From contig JAOPXM010000200.1 in the NCBI GenBank assembly GCA_025965125.1, positions 1 to 45,058 on the forward strand: DNA of 45,058 nucleotides, read 5' to 3'. Below, piece by piece: positions 18,605-26,424 of this stretch; the first letter of the stretch is position 1; every line of letters begins with the position of its first letter. The stretch comes from Nocardioides sp. (lineage in GTDB: Bacteria; Actinomycetota; Actinomycetes; Propionibacteriales; Nocardioidaceae). Position numbers and translations under genes: made by a program. The notes below the pieces were generated by a model that worked only from the letters and a program-made list of their open reading frames with translations, did no database searches and was not told where the DNA came from.

Positions 18605-18635
18605 CTCCTTTACTTACTGCGTACTGCGCCTTCGC

Positions 18636-18926
18636 TCAGGAACAGTCCTTGCAGATCATCTTCTTCGGGTCCGCCAACTGACTGCGGTGGTGGACCAAGA
18701 AGCAGCTCATGCAGGTGAACTCGTCCTCCTGCTTGGGCTTCACCTCGACTGCGAGCTCCTCGTGCGACAGATCGGCGCCGGGCAGCTCGAAGGACTCAGC
18801 GGCCTCCGCCTCGTCCTCGTCGACCTTGCCGGAGTTCTTGTCGTGGCGACGCGCCTTGAGCTCCTCGATGCTCTCCTCGGACTGGTCTTCCTCGTTCTTG
18901 CGCGGTGCGTCGTAGTCCGTCGCCAT
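18636..18926 (-). CDS. DUF4193 zinc-ribbon-like protein
   Basis: A 96-residue protein matching DUF4193 (M. tuberculosis Rv2699c type). The N-terminal half is highly charged (DAPRKNEEDQSEESIEELKARR) and probably disordered. The C-terminus has CMSC near 73-76 and CKDC at 92-95, a CxxC...CxxC zinc ribbon. Small abundant proteins of this type occur across Actinobacteria; the function is not established. The ATG has GGGGAG about nine bases upstream and a 149-bp intergenic region behind it, so it has a true leader. Confidence 0.9.
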   Translation of the reverse strand: MATDYDAPRKNEEDQSEESIEELKARRHDKNSGKVDEDEAEAAESFELPGADLSHEELAVEVKPKQEDEFTCMSCFLVHHRSQLADPKKMICKDCS

Positions 18927-19075
18927 GCGTCGCTCACTCCCCTCAAACGTGTCGTGCCGGTGCCGCGCCCCGGAAGAGAGGCTGCGTGTGCCGTCGGCGC
19001 CAGATTGTGCACCATCGGTCCCGGCTCGTGTACACCGGTCCGGCATGTGACGCGTGAACGCACAGGGCAGCGGCG
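18927..19075 (-). other. Upstream region of DUF4193 gene (149 bp)
   Basis: It holds the ribosome site of the DUF4193 gene. A minus-strand GTGCACAAT gives a possible -10 (CACAAT) about 75 bases before the ATG. An 8-bp palindrome GTGTACAC lies at 19028-19035. No gene or clear terminator is seen. Confidence 0.35.
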
Positions 19076-19894
19076 CTATTCCCCAGTTTCGGCCGGTGGC
19101 GACGCAGCGTACCCGGCATTGACCACGGCCGACCGGAACTCGTCGAACCCGTGTGCCGGCGCACACACCAGCAGGGTCTTCCCGCCCACGCCCACGGTCA
19201 GCTCACTGCGTGCTCCGGCGGCCCGGGCGATGAATCCGCCGGCGGCGTGGTCCCAGAGGTTGACGCCCTCCTCCACGTAGGCGTCCACCGCGCCCTCGGC
19301 GACGTGGCAGAGGTCCAGCGCACAGGATCCGAGGCGCCGGATGTCGCGAACCTGCGGGATCAGGCGGACCAGCGCCCGCGCCTGGAGCACGCGCAGGTCG
19401 CGGTCGTAGGAGAACCCGGTGGCGACGAGCCGCTGCGACAACGGTGCCGGGGAGCGTACGGCGATGGACTCGCCGTCACGCAGCGCCACCACGGTGCCGC
19501 CCGGCTGCTCGCGTGCGACGTACTCCGTGCCGGTCGCGACGTTCAGCACCACGCCCGCGACGACCTCGCCGTTCAGCTCGGCGGCGATCGAGATGGCGTA
19601 CTGCGGGATGCCGTAGAGGAAGTTCACAGTGCCGTCGATGGGGTCGATGATCCAGCGGACGCCGGAGGTGCCGGACTCGTCGGAACCCTCCTCCCCCAGG
19701 AACGCGTCGTCGGGGCGGCGGTCCCGGATCTCGTCGCGGATCAGCACCTCGCTGGCCCGGTCGGCCTCGGTGACGACGTCGACGTCGCTGGTCTTGGTGG
19801 CCGCGACCACGACGCCGCGAGACGCCCGGCCGCGGACCAGCTCTGCTGCCGCTCGAGCGGCATGGAGCGCGACGTCGCTGAGGTCCTCGCTCAT
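19076..19894 (-). CDS. suhB: Inositol monophosphatase family protein (SuhB-like)
   Basis: A 272-residue Mg2+-dependent phosphatase. The metal-site motifs are intact: GEEGSDE (about 68-74), IDPIDGTVNF (about 84-93) and WDHAAGG near 208-214. It likely hydrolyses myo-inositol phosphate for phosphoinositides and mycothiol, but FBPase and histidinol-phosphatase relatives share the fold, so the substrate is not settled. It starts seven bases after the ferrochelatase stop and is in its operon. In M. tuberculosis suhB occupies the matching position. Confidence 0.88.
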   Translation of the reverse strand: MSEDLSDVALHAARAAAELVRGRASRGVVVAATKTSDVDVVTEADRASEVLIRDEIRDRRPDDAFLGEEGSDESGTSGVRWIIDPIDGTVNFLYGIPQYAISIAAELNGEVVAGVVLNVATGTEYVAREQPGGTVVALRDGESIAVRSPAPLSQRLVATGFSYDRDLRVLQARALVRLIPQVRDIRRLGSCALDLCHVAEGAVDAYVEEGVNLWDHAAGGFIARAAGARSELTVGVGGKTLLVCAPAHGFDEFRSAVVNAGYAASPPAETGE

Positions 19895-19901
19895 CTGCGC
19901 C

Positions 19902-20984
19902 TCACGCCCCGCACAGTGCGGGCCGCTCACCGCGGGGGTTGGGGCAGCAACCAACCGGGCAGCGGTCCCACGAGGGCGGCAGGCTGCCCGCCGCGTTGCG
20001 GGCCACCTCCTCTCCCCGTTCGACCGCCGAGCGCTCGAGCAGCAGGTCGCGGATCGCGCGCACGAAGCGGAGGTCCGTGCCGGCGGTGGCCGCACGCCGA
20101 ACGGCCAGCCCGAGCTTCTCGGCGGTGAGCATCGCCTCCGTGTCGAGGTCGTAGATCACTTCCATGTGGTCCGAGACGAACCCGATGGGGACCATCACGA
20201 CCGCAGGGACGCCGCGGTCGTGCTGTTCCTGCAGGTGGTCGTTGATGTCCGGCTCCAGCCAGGGGACCCGGGGAGCACCGGAGCGCGAGCAGAACACGAG
20301 GTCGAACGGGTGGTCCCGGCCGGTCTCCTGGAGGACCCGGGTGACCACCTCCGCCGCAACACTGAGGTGCTGGGCGACGTAGGCGCCGCCGTCCGGCCCG
20401 CTCGCGTCGTTCATCGAGGTCGGGATCGAGTGGGTGACGAACGCGAGGTGGGCGCCGTCCCTCTCGGCGTCGGGCAGGTCGGCCAGCGCAGCGAGGGTGG
20501 CGTCGACCATGGACTCCACGAACCCCGGATGGTTGAAGTAGTGGCGCAGCTTGTCGAGCTCGGGGGCTCCCTCGACACCGGCGACGGCCTCGGCGAGGTC
20601 CTCGCGGTACTGCCGGCAGCTCGAGTACGACGAGTACGCGCTCGTCATCAGGCAGGCTGCCCGGCGCACTCCGTCGGCCGCCATCTGGCGGATCGTGTCA
20701 ACCAGATAGGGGTCCCAGTTGCGGTTGCCCCAGTAGACCGGAAGGTCGATCCCGGCCTCGGCCAGGTCGGCCCGCAGCGCCGCCAGCAGCGCCCGGTTCT
20801 GGTCGTTGATCGGCGACCTGCCGCCGAACAGGTGGTAGTGCTGGCCAACCTCCTCGAGCCGCCCTCGCGGGATGTCGCGGCCGCGGGTGACGTTCTCGAG
20901 GAACGGCACGACATCGTCGGGTCCCTCGGGACCACCGAACGACACCAGGAGCAGGGCGTCGTACGGCGCGACATCGGCGTGCAT
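19902..20984 (-). CDS. hemH: Ferrochelatase (coproporphyrin ferrochelatase, CpfC type)
   Basis: A 360-residue enzyme that inserts Fe2+ into (copro)porphyrin. It has [14 protein letters not shown] at the N-terminus, the catalytic His in [10 protein letters not shown] (near 190), and the catalytic Glu in [16 protein letters not shown] (near 275). A Cys in [12 protein letters not shown] and the C-terminal cysteines of CPVGCCPN and ALCG match the [2Fe-2S] ligands of actinobacterial ferrochelatases. ATG 20984 is chosen over upstream ATGs because TACGAT lies seven bases before it. The downstream suhB is seven bases away. It diverges from an MFS gene across 67 bp. Confidence 0.96.
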   Translation of the reverse strand: MHADVAPYDALLLVSFGGPEGPDDVVPFLENVTRGRDIPRGRLEEVGQHYHLFGGRSPINDQNRALLAALRADLAEAGIDLPVYWGNRNWDPYLVDTIRQMAADGVRRAACLMTSAYSSYSSCRQYREDLAEAVAGVEGAPELDKLRHYFNHPGFVESMVDATLAALADLPDAERDGAHLAFVTHSIPTSMNDASGPDGGAYVAQHLSVAAEVVTRVLQETGRDHPFDLVFCSRSGAPRVPWLEPDINDHLQEQHDRGVPAVVMVPIGFVSDHMEVIYDLDTEAMLTAEKLGLAVRRAATAGTDLRFVRAIRDLLLERSAVERGEEVARNAAGSLPPSWDRCPVGCCPNPRGERPALCGA

Positions 20985-20991
20985 GCGCCCC

Positions 20992-21042
20992 ATCGTAGGG
21001 ATCCTCATCGATTGGTCCGTCGGCCTCCCTCGCCTCTACTCT
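20992..21042. promoter_or_regulatory. Divergent -10 elements (hemH / MFS)
   Basis: On the minus strand TACGAT (20997-20992) lies seven bases before the hemH ATG. On the plus strand TACTCT (21037-21042) lies nine bases before the MFS ATG, which would give a very short leader. There is 39 bp between hexamers. Confidence 0.45.
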
Positions 21043-21051
21043 CGCCGAGCC

Positions 21052-22233
21052 ATGCCGATGCTCACGTCCTACCGCCGCATCCTGGCCGTACCCGGCGCGC
21101 TGAGGTTCTCGCTCACCGGCCTGGTGGCCAGGCTGCCGATCTCGATGGTGGGCCTCGGCATCGTGCTGCTGGTCTCCGCGGCGACCGGCTCGTACGGCGT
21201 GGCCGGGGCCGTGTCGGCGGCCTACATGGTGGCCAACGCGATCCTGGCAATCCTGCAGGGCCAGCTGGTCGATCGTCTCGGGCAGGCGCGCGTGCTGTCC
21301 TTCGCGAGCGCGGGCTTCGGCGTCACGATGGTGCTGCTGATCTGGTCGGTCGAGGGTGAGTGGCCGATCGTCACGTCGTACGTCTTCGCTGCCCTGGCCG
21401 GTGCCTCGCTCCCCCAGATCGGCTCGTGCGTGCGGGCCCGCTGGTCGCACGTGCTGGCCGCACCCTCGGAGGTGCAGACCGCCTACGCGCTGGAGGCAGT
21501 GGCCGACGAGGCGGTGTTCCTCCTCGGTCCGATCCTGGTCACGGTGCTGGCGACCGCGGTGCACCCGATCGCGGGCCTGGTGACCGCGATCGTGACGGGA
21601 GTCGTGGGCAGCCTGGCGTTCGCCGCCCAGAGGTCCACGGAGCCGCCGGCGCACCCGCACAACCGGTCCCATGGCCCTCGAGCCCGCCTGCCGTGGCGCA
21701 CGGTGATCCCGCTCGCGACGGTGTGCGCGGCCCTGGGCGTCCTGTTCGGCGCCGCAGAGGTGACCACCGTGGCGTTCGCCGAGGAGCACGGTCATCGGCC
21801 CTACGCCGGCGGTCTGCTCGCGCTGTGGGCGCTGGGCAGCCTGCTCTCCGGCGTCGTCACCGGCGTGGTCCGCTGGCAGCGCGGCCCGACCATTCGCGTC
21901 CGGTGGGGCGCGTTCGCGATGGCCTGCGTGATGGTGCCGCTCTACTTCGTCGGATCCATCCCGCTCCTGGGCCTGGCCCTGCTGGTCGCCGGGATCGCCA
22001 TCGCACCCACGATGGTCGCCACGCTGTCGCTGACCGAGCAGTCGGTCCCGGCGGCCCGGCTCACCGAAGGCATGGCGATCATGCAGACCGGTCTGGTCGC
22101 GGGCGTGGCACCGGGGGCCACCATCAGCGGCCTCGTCGTCGACCACCACGGCGCGTCGGCGGCGTACCTCGTCAGCATCTGCGCCGGCATCGTCGCCGCC
22201 GTGGCTGCGAGGGTTCTCCCCCGCGCGGACTAG
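21052..22233 (+). CDS. MFS transporter
   Basis: A 393-residue protein with about 12 hydrophobic segments. The A-like loop between helices 2 and 3 reads GQLVDRLGQARVL, a good match to the MFS G-xxx-D-R-x-G motif. Such small drug/metabolite exporters are common and the substrate cannot be inferred. ATG 21052 is used (MPMLTSYRR); another ATG lies six bases later. The TAG stop lies within the -10 hexamer of the next gene. Confidence 0.88.
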   Translation: MPMLTSYRRILAVPGALRFSLTGLVARLPISMVGLGIVLLVSAATGSYGVAGAVSAAYMVANAILAILQGQLVDRLGQARVLSFASAGFGVTMVLLIWSVEGEWPIVTSYVFAALAGASLPQIGSCVRARWSHVLAAPSEVQTAYALEAVADEAVFLLGPILVTVLATAVHPIAGLVTAIVTGVVGSLAFAAQRSTEPPAHPHNRSHGPRARLPWRTVIPLATVCAALGVLFGAAEVTTVAFAEEHGHRPYAGGLLALWALGSLLSGVVTGVVRWQRGPTIRVRWGAFAMACVMVPLYFVGSIPLLGLALLVAGIAIAPTMVATLSLTEQSVPAARLTEGMAIMQTGLVAGVAPGATISGLVVDHHGASAAYLVSICAGIVAAVAARVLPRAD

Positions 22234-22236
22234 TCT
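22231..22236 (+). promoter_or_regulatory. Leaderless -10 element TAGTCT containing a stop codon
   Basis: TAGTCT followed by CCCGCC and the GTG at 22243. Its TAG is also the stop codon of the MFS gene. An exact TANNNT-N6-start. Confidence 0.45.
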
Positions 22237-22242
22237 CCCGCC

Positions 22243-23544
22243 GTGGAGTGGACGAACTGGTCGGGGCTCGAGTCCGCCCGCCCGGAGCGGGTCGTCGACC
22301 CCGGCGACACCGCCGACGTGGTGGCGGAGGTGGAGCGGGCGCGGGCCGAGGGATCGACCGTGAAGATGGTCGGTACCGGCCACAGCTTCACTGCGATCTC
22401 GGCACCCGAGAAGACGATGCTGAGGCCGGTCCGCATGAGCGGCATCGTGTCGATCGACCGTGCGGCCATGACCGTGACGGCGTACGCCGGCACCCACCTC
22501 AAGACCCTCAACGACGAGCTCGAACGGCTCGGACTGAGCCTCCACAACATGGGCGACATCGCCGAGCAGACGCTGGCCGGTGCGATCTCGACGGGCACCC
22601 ACGGCACCGGTGGAGTCGCGGCCGGGCTGTCCGCCCAGGTCGACGGGCTCGAGCTGGTCACCGGCACCGGTGAGGTGCTGCAGGCCACCGCCGATGAGAA
22701 CGCCGACGTCCTCGGCGTTGCCCGGGTCGGGCTCGGCGCTCTTGGCATTCTGACGAAGGTCACGTTCCGGGTCGAACCGCTGTTCGTCCTCGAGGCGCAC
22801 GAGGAGCCGATGGCGTGGGACGAAGCCCTCGGCTCGTTCGACGAGCGGGTCGCGGGGAGCCACCACGTCGACATGTACTGGTTCCCGCACACCGACCGGC
22901 TGCTCACCAAGCGCAACAACCGCCTCGATGCCGATCCGTCCGAGGCACAACCGTTGGGCCGGTTCCGGGCGTGGCTGGACGACGACTTCCTGTCGAACAC
23001 CGCGTTCGGCCTGCTCACCGCCGGCGCCAACCGGCTGCCGCGGGTCATCCCGCGGATGAACCGGATGAACGCCTCGCTGCTGGGCGCCCGCACCTACAGC
23101 GACGTCCCGCACCGCGTCTTCACGGCCCGGCGCAGCGTGGTCTTCCGGGAGATGGAGTACGCCGTGCCGCGTCCGGCCGGCCTGGAGGCGTTGCGCGAGG
23201 TCAGGCGAGCGCTCGACGCGTCCGACCTCAAGATCAGCTTCCCCGTGGAGATCCGGGTCGCCCCGGCCGACGACATCCCGCTCTCGACCGCGTCGGGCCG
23301 CGACTCCTTCTACCTGGCGTTCCACACACACCGGGGTGCCGATCACCGCGACTACTTCGCGCTGATGGAGCCCATCCTGCGGGCGCACGACGGCCGGCCG
23401 CACTGGGGCAAGGTGCACACCCGCACCGCTGCCGACCTGGCGCCGGCGTACCCCCGCTTCGCGGAGTTCCTCGCGATGCGGGACCGTCTCGACCCGGACC
23501 GGGTCTTCGCCAACGCCTATCTTCGTCAGGTACTCGGCGACTGA
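22243..23544 (+). CDS. FAD-linked sugar-lactone oxidase (D-arabinono-1,4-lactone oxidase type)
   Basis: A 433-residue flavoenzyme of the VAO/PCMH family. The FAD-binding motif VGTGHSFT (about 43-50) carries His47, the usual covalent FAD attachment. STGTHGTGG follows near 118-126. The C-terminal ALO domain ends in HWGKVH, YPRFAEFLAMRDRLDPDRVFANAYL, characteristic of L-gulono/D-arabinono-lactone oxidases; alditol oxidase is the main alternative. The start is GTG with a leaderless -10. No sugar pathway genes are adjacent. It is a soluble protein with no signal peptide. Confidence 0.9.
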   Translation: MEWTNWSGLESARPERVVDPGDTADVVAEVERARAEGSTVKMVGTGHSFTAISAPEKTMLRPVRMSGIVSIDRAAMTVTAYAGTHLKTLNDELERLGLSLHNMGDIAEQTLAGAISTGTHGTGGVAAGLSAQVDGLELVTGTGEVLQATADENADVLGVARVGLGALGILTKVTFRVEPLFVLEAHEEPMAWDEALGSFDERVAGSHHVDMYWFPHTDRLLTKRNNRLDADPSEAQPLGRFRAWLDDDFLSNTAFGLLTAGANRLPRVIPRMNRMNASLLGARTYSDVPHRVFTARRSVVFREMEYAVPRPAGLEALREVRRALDASDLKISFPVEIRVAPADDIPLSTASGRDSFYLAFHTHRGADHRDYFALMEPILRAHDGRPHWGKVHTRTAADLAPAYPRFAEFLAMRDRLDPDRVFANAYLRQVLGD

Positions 23545-23546
23545 CC

Positions 23547-23572
23547 GAACCTTTTCGCCGCGCCATCGCGTC
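23547..23572 (+). promoter_or_regulatory. Possible ECF-type promoter of the sigma factor gene
   Basis: GAACC at 23547-23551 and CGTC at 23569-23572, with 17 bases between, resemble the GGAAC and CGTC elements of ECF sigma promoters. It lies in the 74-bp gap directly upstream of a SigE-family sigma gene, suggesting autoregulation. Confidence 0.4.
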
Positions 23573-23618
23573 AGGGTGGGCACAGGGGCGAGTTCGCGTC
23601 CCCCAATGGAGGTCATTG

Positions 23619-24149
23619 ATGCCATCCCGGGACAAGCTCGAGTTCGCCGAGTTCGTCGCAGCCCGATCGCCTGCCCTGCACCGCGCGGCGTATCTCATGG
23701 TCGGTGACGTCGGACTCGCCCAGGACCTGGTCCAGGAAGCCCTGACCAAGACGTACGTCGCCTGGCCCCGGCTTCGGGACAAGGCGAACGCCGAGGCCTA
23801 CACCCGTCGGGCGATCACCACGACCGCGATCTCGTGGTATCGCCGCAAGCGCTGGTCGAGCGAGCGCAGCACCGAGACCCTTCCCGAGCAGCCCAGCCCC
23901 GGGCACGCCGACCGGGTCACCGACAGCGCATTTCTCTGGGAGTGCCTGCTCGCGCTGCCGGTGCGGCAGCGGGCGGCGATCGTGCTGCGCTACTACGAGG
24001 ACCTGACCGAAGCCCAGACCGCCGAGGCGATGGGCTGCGCCGTCGGCACCGTGAAGAGCCAGGTGTCCGCCGGCATCTCCAAACTTCGCAACCGGCTCGG
24101 GGACGACCCCGAGCTGCTCCCTCTGATCAACCTGGTGGTGTCCCGATGA
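23619..24149 (+). CDS. SigE-family ECF RNA polymerase sigma factor
   Basis: A 176-residue protein. Region 2 (about 8-80) has AAYLMVGDVGLAQDLVQEALTKTYVAW, the -10 recognition helix pattern. Region 4 (about 110-165) has LALPVRQRAAIVLRYYEDLTEAQTAEAMGCAVGTVKSQVSAGISKLR, a canonical -35 helix-turn-helix. The short linker and sequence match the actinobacterial SigE-family of ECF factors. ATG 23619 is supported by GGAGG six bases upstream. The stop overlaps the start of its membrane-anchored partner (ATGA), so they are translationally coupled. Confidence 0.93.
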   Translation: MPSRDKLEFAEFVAARSPALHRAAYLMVGDVGLAQDLVQEALTKTYVAWPRLRDKANAEAYTRRAITTTAISWYRRKRWSSERSTETLPEQPSPGHADRVTDSAFLWECLLALPVRQRAAIVLRYYEDLTEAQTAEAMGCAVGTVKSQVSAGISKLRNRLGDDPELLPLINLVVSR

Positions 24150-25243
24150 CCGAGAAGCTGAAGACCCTGCTGCACGAGCGCGCCGAGACCGTCAACTTCG
24201 CCGTACCCGATGTCGACGCCCTGACCAGCAGCGGCGATCGACGGGTGCGGCGCCGGCGCGGCTTCTCGGTGCTCGGAGGAGTGGCTGCCCTGGCCCTGGT
24301 CGGTTCCCTCGCAAGCACGCAGCTCGGCGGGAGCGGCGGCGGCGACGACGACCTCGTGGCCGACGACCCCGTGACGGCACGAGTCCTCACCTGGGCGCAG
24401 GGCAGCGTGCTGCACACGCCCACCACCTCTACCGACCTGGGCCACAGGATCCGCGCCTACGTCTCGACGAGCGAGGGCTACGTCTTCACCGACGGGACGG
24501 GCCATGTGTACTCGGCCGTGGACGGCGAGGTCACCGAGGTCGGGTCGATCACGTCGAAGGGTCCCCGACTCGTCGCCGACGGTGACGGAACGTTGGCCGC
24601 CTGGGTCGACCCGAGCGGCGGGCGCCCCGCGTTCGTGGTGGTCGACCAGTCGACCGGCGAGACGCAGCGCTTCGAGGAGCCCGGTGCCACGGAGGTCTAT
24701 GCAGTGGACGGCGCCACGGCGTACTGGCGAGACGACCGCGGAGCGGTCGCGGTCGACCTCCACTCGGGAGCCACCCGGGTCGTGAACGCCACCCCTGGCA
24801 CCGGCGCCGGCGTCCTGGCAGCGGAGGACGGCGCGCTCGCGGTCGAACGAGGCAACGCGGGCGACGCCGCCAACGACGGCACAGTGATCAGTCGGCCCGA
24901 CGGTGACGAGGTCATTCTGAGCGACGCCTACGGGTCCACGGCCGTCTTCTCCACCGACGCCCGGTGGGTCAGCGTGGACGCCGACGAGCCGCAGGTCTTC
25001 GACACCCGGAGCGGCGAGCCGGTGTCCTTCGACCTGCAGGGGCGGGTCTTCGCCACCGGTTTCGAGTGGCTCGACGCGACCACTCTGGTGATGATCGCCT
25101 CGAAGAACGAGGCCGGGCCGGTCGAGCTGCTCAGCTGCACGGTGCCTGCCGGGACCTGCGAGTCGACGGTGTCCGACCTTGGCACCTTCGACGACTTCGC
25201 CACCACCTTTGCCCTGCCGGTCGGTGTGGAGCTCGAGGACTGA
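24146..25243 (+). CDS. Membrane-anchored beta-propeller-like partner of the sigma factor (possible anti-sigma)
   Basis: A 365-residue protein. A cytoplasmic N-terminus of about 38 residues ends in RRVRRRRG, then one membrane helix (about 40-60), a Gly/Asp linker, and an outside domain of ~280 residues with repeating DG.../strand blocks (LAAWVDPSGGRPAFVVVDQ; TAYWRDDRGAVAVDL), as in a TolB/WD-like propeller. Two Cys near the C-terminus may pair. No zinc-type HxxxCxxC anti-sigma motif is seen. It overlaps the sigma stop by ATGA, which argues for a functional pair. The anti-sigma role is inferred from position and topology. Confidence 0.75.
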   Translation: MTEKLKTLLHERAETVNFAVPDVDALTSSGDRRVRRRRGFSVLGGVAALALVGSLASTQLGGSGGGDDDLVADDPVTARVLTWAQGSVLHTPTTSTDLGHRIRAYVSTSEGYVFTDGTGHVYSAVDGEVTEVGSITSKGPRLVADGDGTLAAWVDPSGGRPAFVVVDQSTGETQRFEEPGATEVYAVDGATAYWRDDRGAVAVDLHSGATRVVNATPGTGAGVLAAEDGALAVERGNAGDAANDGTVISRPDGDEVILSDAYGSTAVFSTDARWVSVDADEPQVFDTRSGEPVSFDLQGRVFATGFEWLDATTLVMIASKNEAGPVELLSCTVPAGTCESTVSDLGTFDDFATTFALPVGVELED

Positions 25244-25386
25244 CCGGCCCCGGGCGCTGGCCGACGAGCGCCGGGCGCGCCGTCGCGCTGCCGCCGCTGA
25301 GCGGGGGCGCTGGCGTAGGCTCGCCCCACCGTAGACACCGACCGGAGAACTACGCCGACCCGAAAGTCGCAGGAAAGCAGAGCCCC
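25244..25386 (+). other. Upstream region of sepH (143 bp)
   Basis: It holds a GGCGCT/AGCGCC inverted repeat near the anti-sigma stop, a possible -10 (TAGGCT) about 70 bp before the sepH ATG, and a purine-rich AGGAAAG before the ATG. No small gene is seen. Confidence 0.35.
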
Positions 25387-26358
25387 ATGGCGCACCTCAC
25401 GCTCGCCGGCATGAGCGACGACGGCAAGCGCCTGCTGCTGGTCAGCGATGCGGGGGTCGAGTTCACTCTCGACATCGATCGTCGGCTCCGATCAGCCCTT
25501 CGGGGCGACACCGCACGCCTAGGCCAGCTGGAGATCACCATGGACAGCACATTGCGACCCCGGGACATCCAGGCCCGGATCCGCGCCGGCGAGACCGCCG
25601 AGGCCGTCGCCCAGGCGGCCCAGACGAGCGTCGACAAGATCATGGCGTTCGCGGGGCCGGTTCTGGCCGAGCGCCAGCACGTCGCCGAGCGCGCCCAGCG
25701 CTCATCGGTGCGCCGCGCAGCGGGCGAGTCGTCCGGCACCGCGCGCACCCTCGGTGACGCCGTGGCCGCGCACCTGCGCGCCCACAACGTCGACCCGGGC
25801 ACCGTCGAGTGGGACGCGTGGCGCCGCGAGGACGGTCGCTGGGCGATGACCGCCCGGTTCACCTCCATCAAGCGGTCGGGCAACGCCCAGTTCACCTACG
25901 ACGCCCCCGGCAACTTCGTGGTCCTGGACAACGAGGACGCCCGGTGGCTGGTCGGGGAGGCCGTTGCGGCTTCCGCCGCCGCCGCCGCGACCCGCGACGA
26001 CCTCCAGCACGCCCGCCAGCGGCGACTGAGCGCCGTACCCGAGGACGAGCTGCCGCTCGGTGACGACGCGCTCGAGCTCGTCAAGGAGTCGAAGGCCGAG
26101 GCAGCGCCGCCCGCCGCGGACGATTTCGAGCTCACCATGGAGCAGCCGGTCGAGGCCTTCCTCGATGTCGAGCCCGGCGCACAGCCCGAGCTCGAGCACG
26201 AGCTCATCGAGGAGGCCGCCGATGCCGCGGCCCTCGACGCCGACCACGACCCCGCCGAGGACGAGCCCCCCGCCCGACGCCCGGTGAAGAAGAGCAGGGG
26301 CCGGGCTTCGGTTCCGAGCTGGGACGAGATCATGTTCGGCGGCGGCAAGCAGGACTGA
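25387..26358 (+). CDS. sepH: Septation protein SepH
   Basis: A 323-residue cell-division protein. The N-terminal DUF3071 domain (about 1-165) starts MAHLTLAGMSDDGKRLLLVSDAGVEF and includes an HTH-like RPRDIQARIRAGETAEAVA near 58-76. The C-terminal half is Ala/Glu-rich and probably disordered, ending in the conserved SVPSWDEIMFG tail. In Streptomyces and mycobacteria SepH binds FtsZ and promotes its assembly at division sites. ATG 25387 has AGGAAAG upstream, so it is leadered. A compact inverted repeat follows the stop. Confidence 0.94.
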   Translation: MAHLTLAGMSDDGKRLLLVSDAGVEFTLDIDRRLRSALRGDTARLGQLEITMDSTLRPRDIQARIRAGETAEAVAQAAQTSVDKIMAFAGPVLAERQHVAERAQRSSVRRAAGESSGTARTLGDAVAAHLRAHNVDPGTVEWDAWRREDGRWAMTARFTSIKRSGNAQFTYDAPGNFVVLDNEDARWLVGEAVAASAAAAATRDDLQHARQRRLSAVPEDELPLGDDALELVKESKAEAAPPAADDFELTMEQPVEAFLDVEPGAQPELEHELIEEAADAAALDADHDPAEDEPPARRPVKKSRGRASVPSWDEIMFGGGKQD

Positions 26359-26363
26359 GCAAA

Positions 26364-26378
26364 GACCCGGTCCGGGTC
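26364..26378. terminator. Compact inverted repeat after sepH
   Basis: GACCCGG-T-CCGGGTC, which folds as a 6-bp stem with a 3-base loop, starting six bases after the sepH stop. There is no U tract. It may terminate sepH transcription or protect the 3' end. Confidence 0.45.
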
Positions 26379-26412
26379 GCTGGACACCTAGCCCGGAACG
26401 GTCGCGCGCCCG

Positions 26413-26418
26413 TACTCT
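26413..26418 (+). promoter_or_regulatory. Leaderless -10 element TACTCT
   Basis: TACTCT followed by CCCCGC and the ATG at 26425. An exact TANNNT-N6-start. Confidence 0.5.
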
Positions 26419-26424
26419 CCCCGC

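Noticed and set aside
20698..23625. A 975-residue minus-strand open frame across hemH, the MFS gene and the oxidase.
   Set aside because: It spans three well-supported genes, is rich in Arg/Gly/His/Asp with no recognisable domain, and is a codon-bias artefact.
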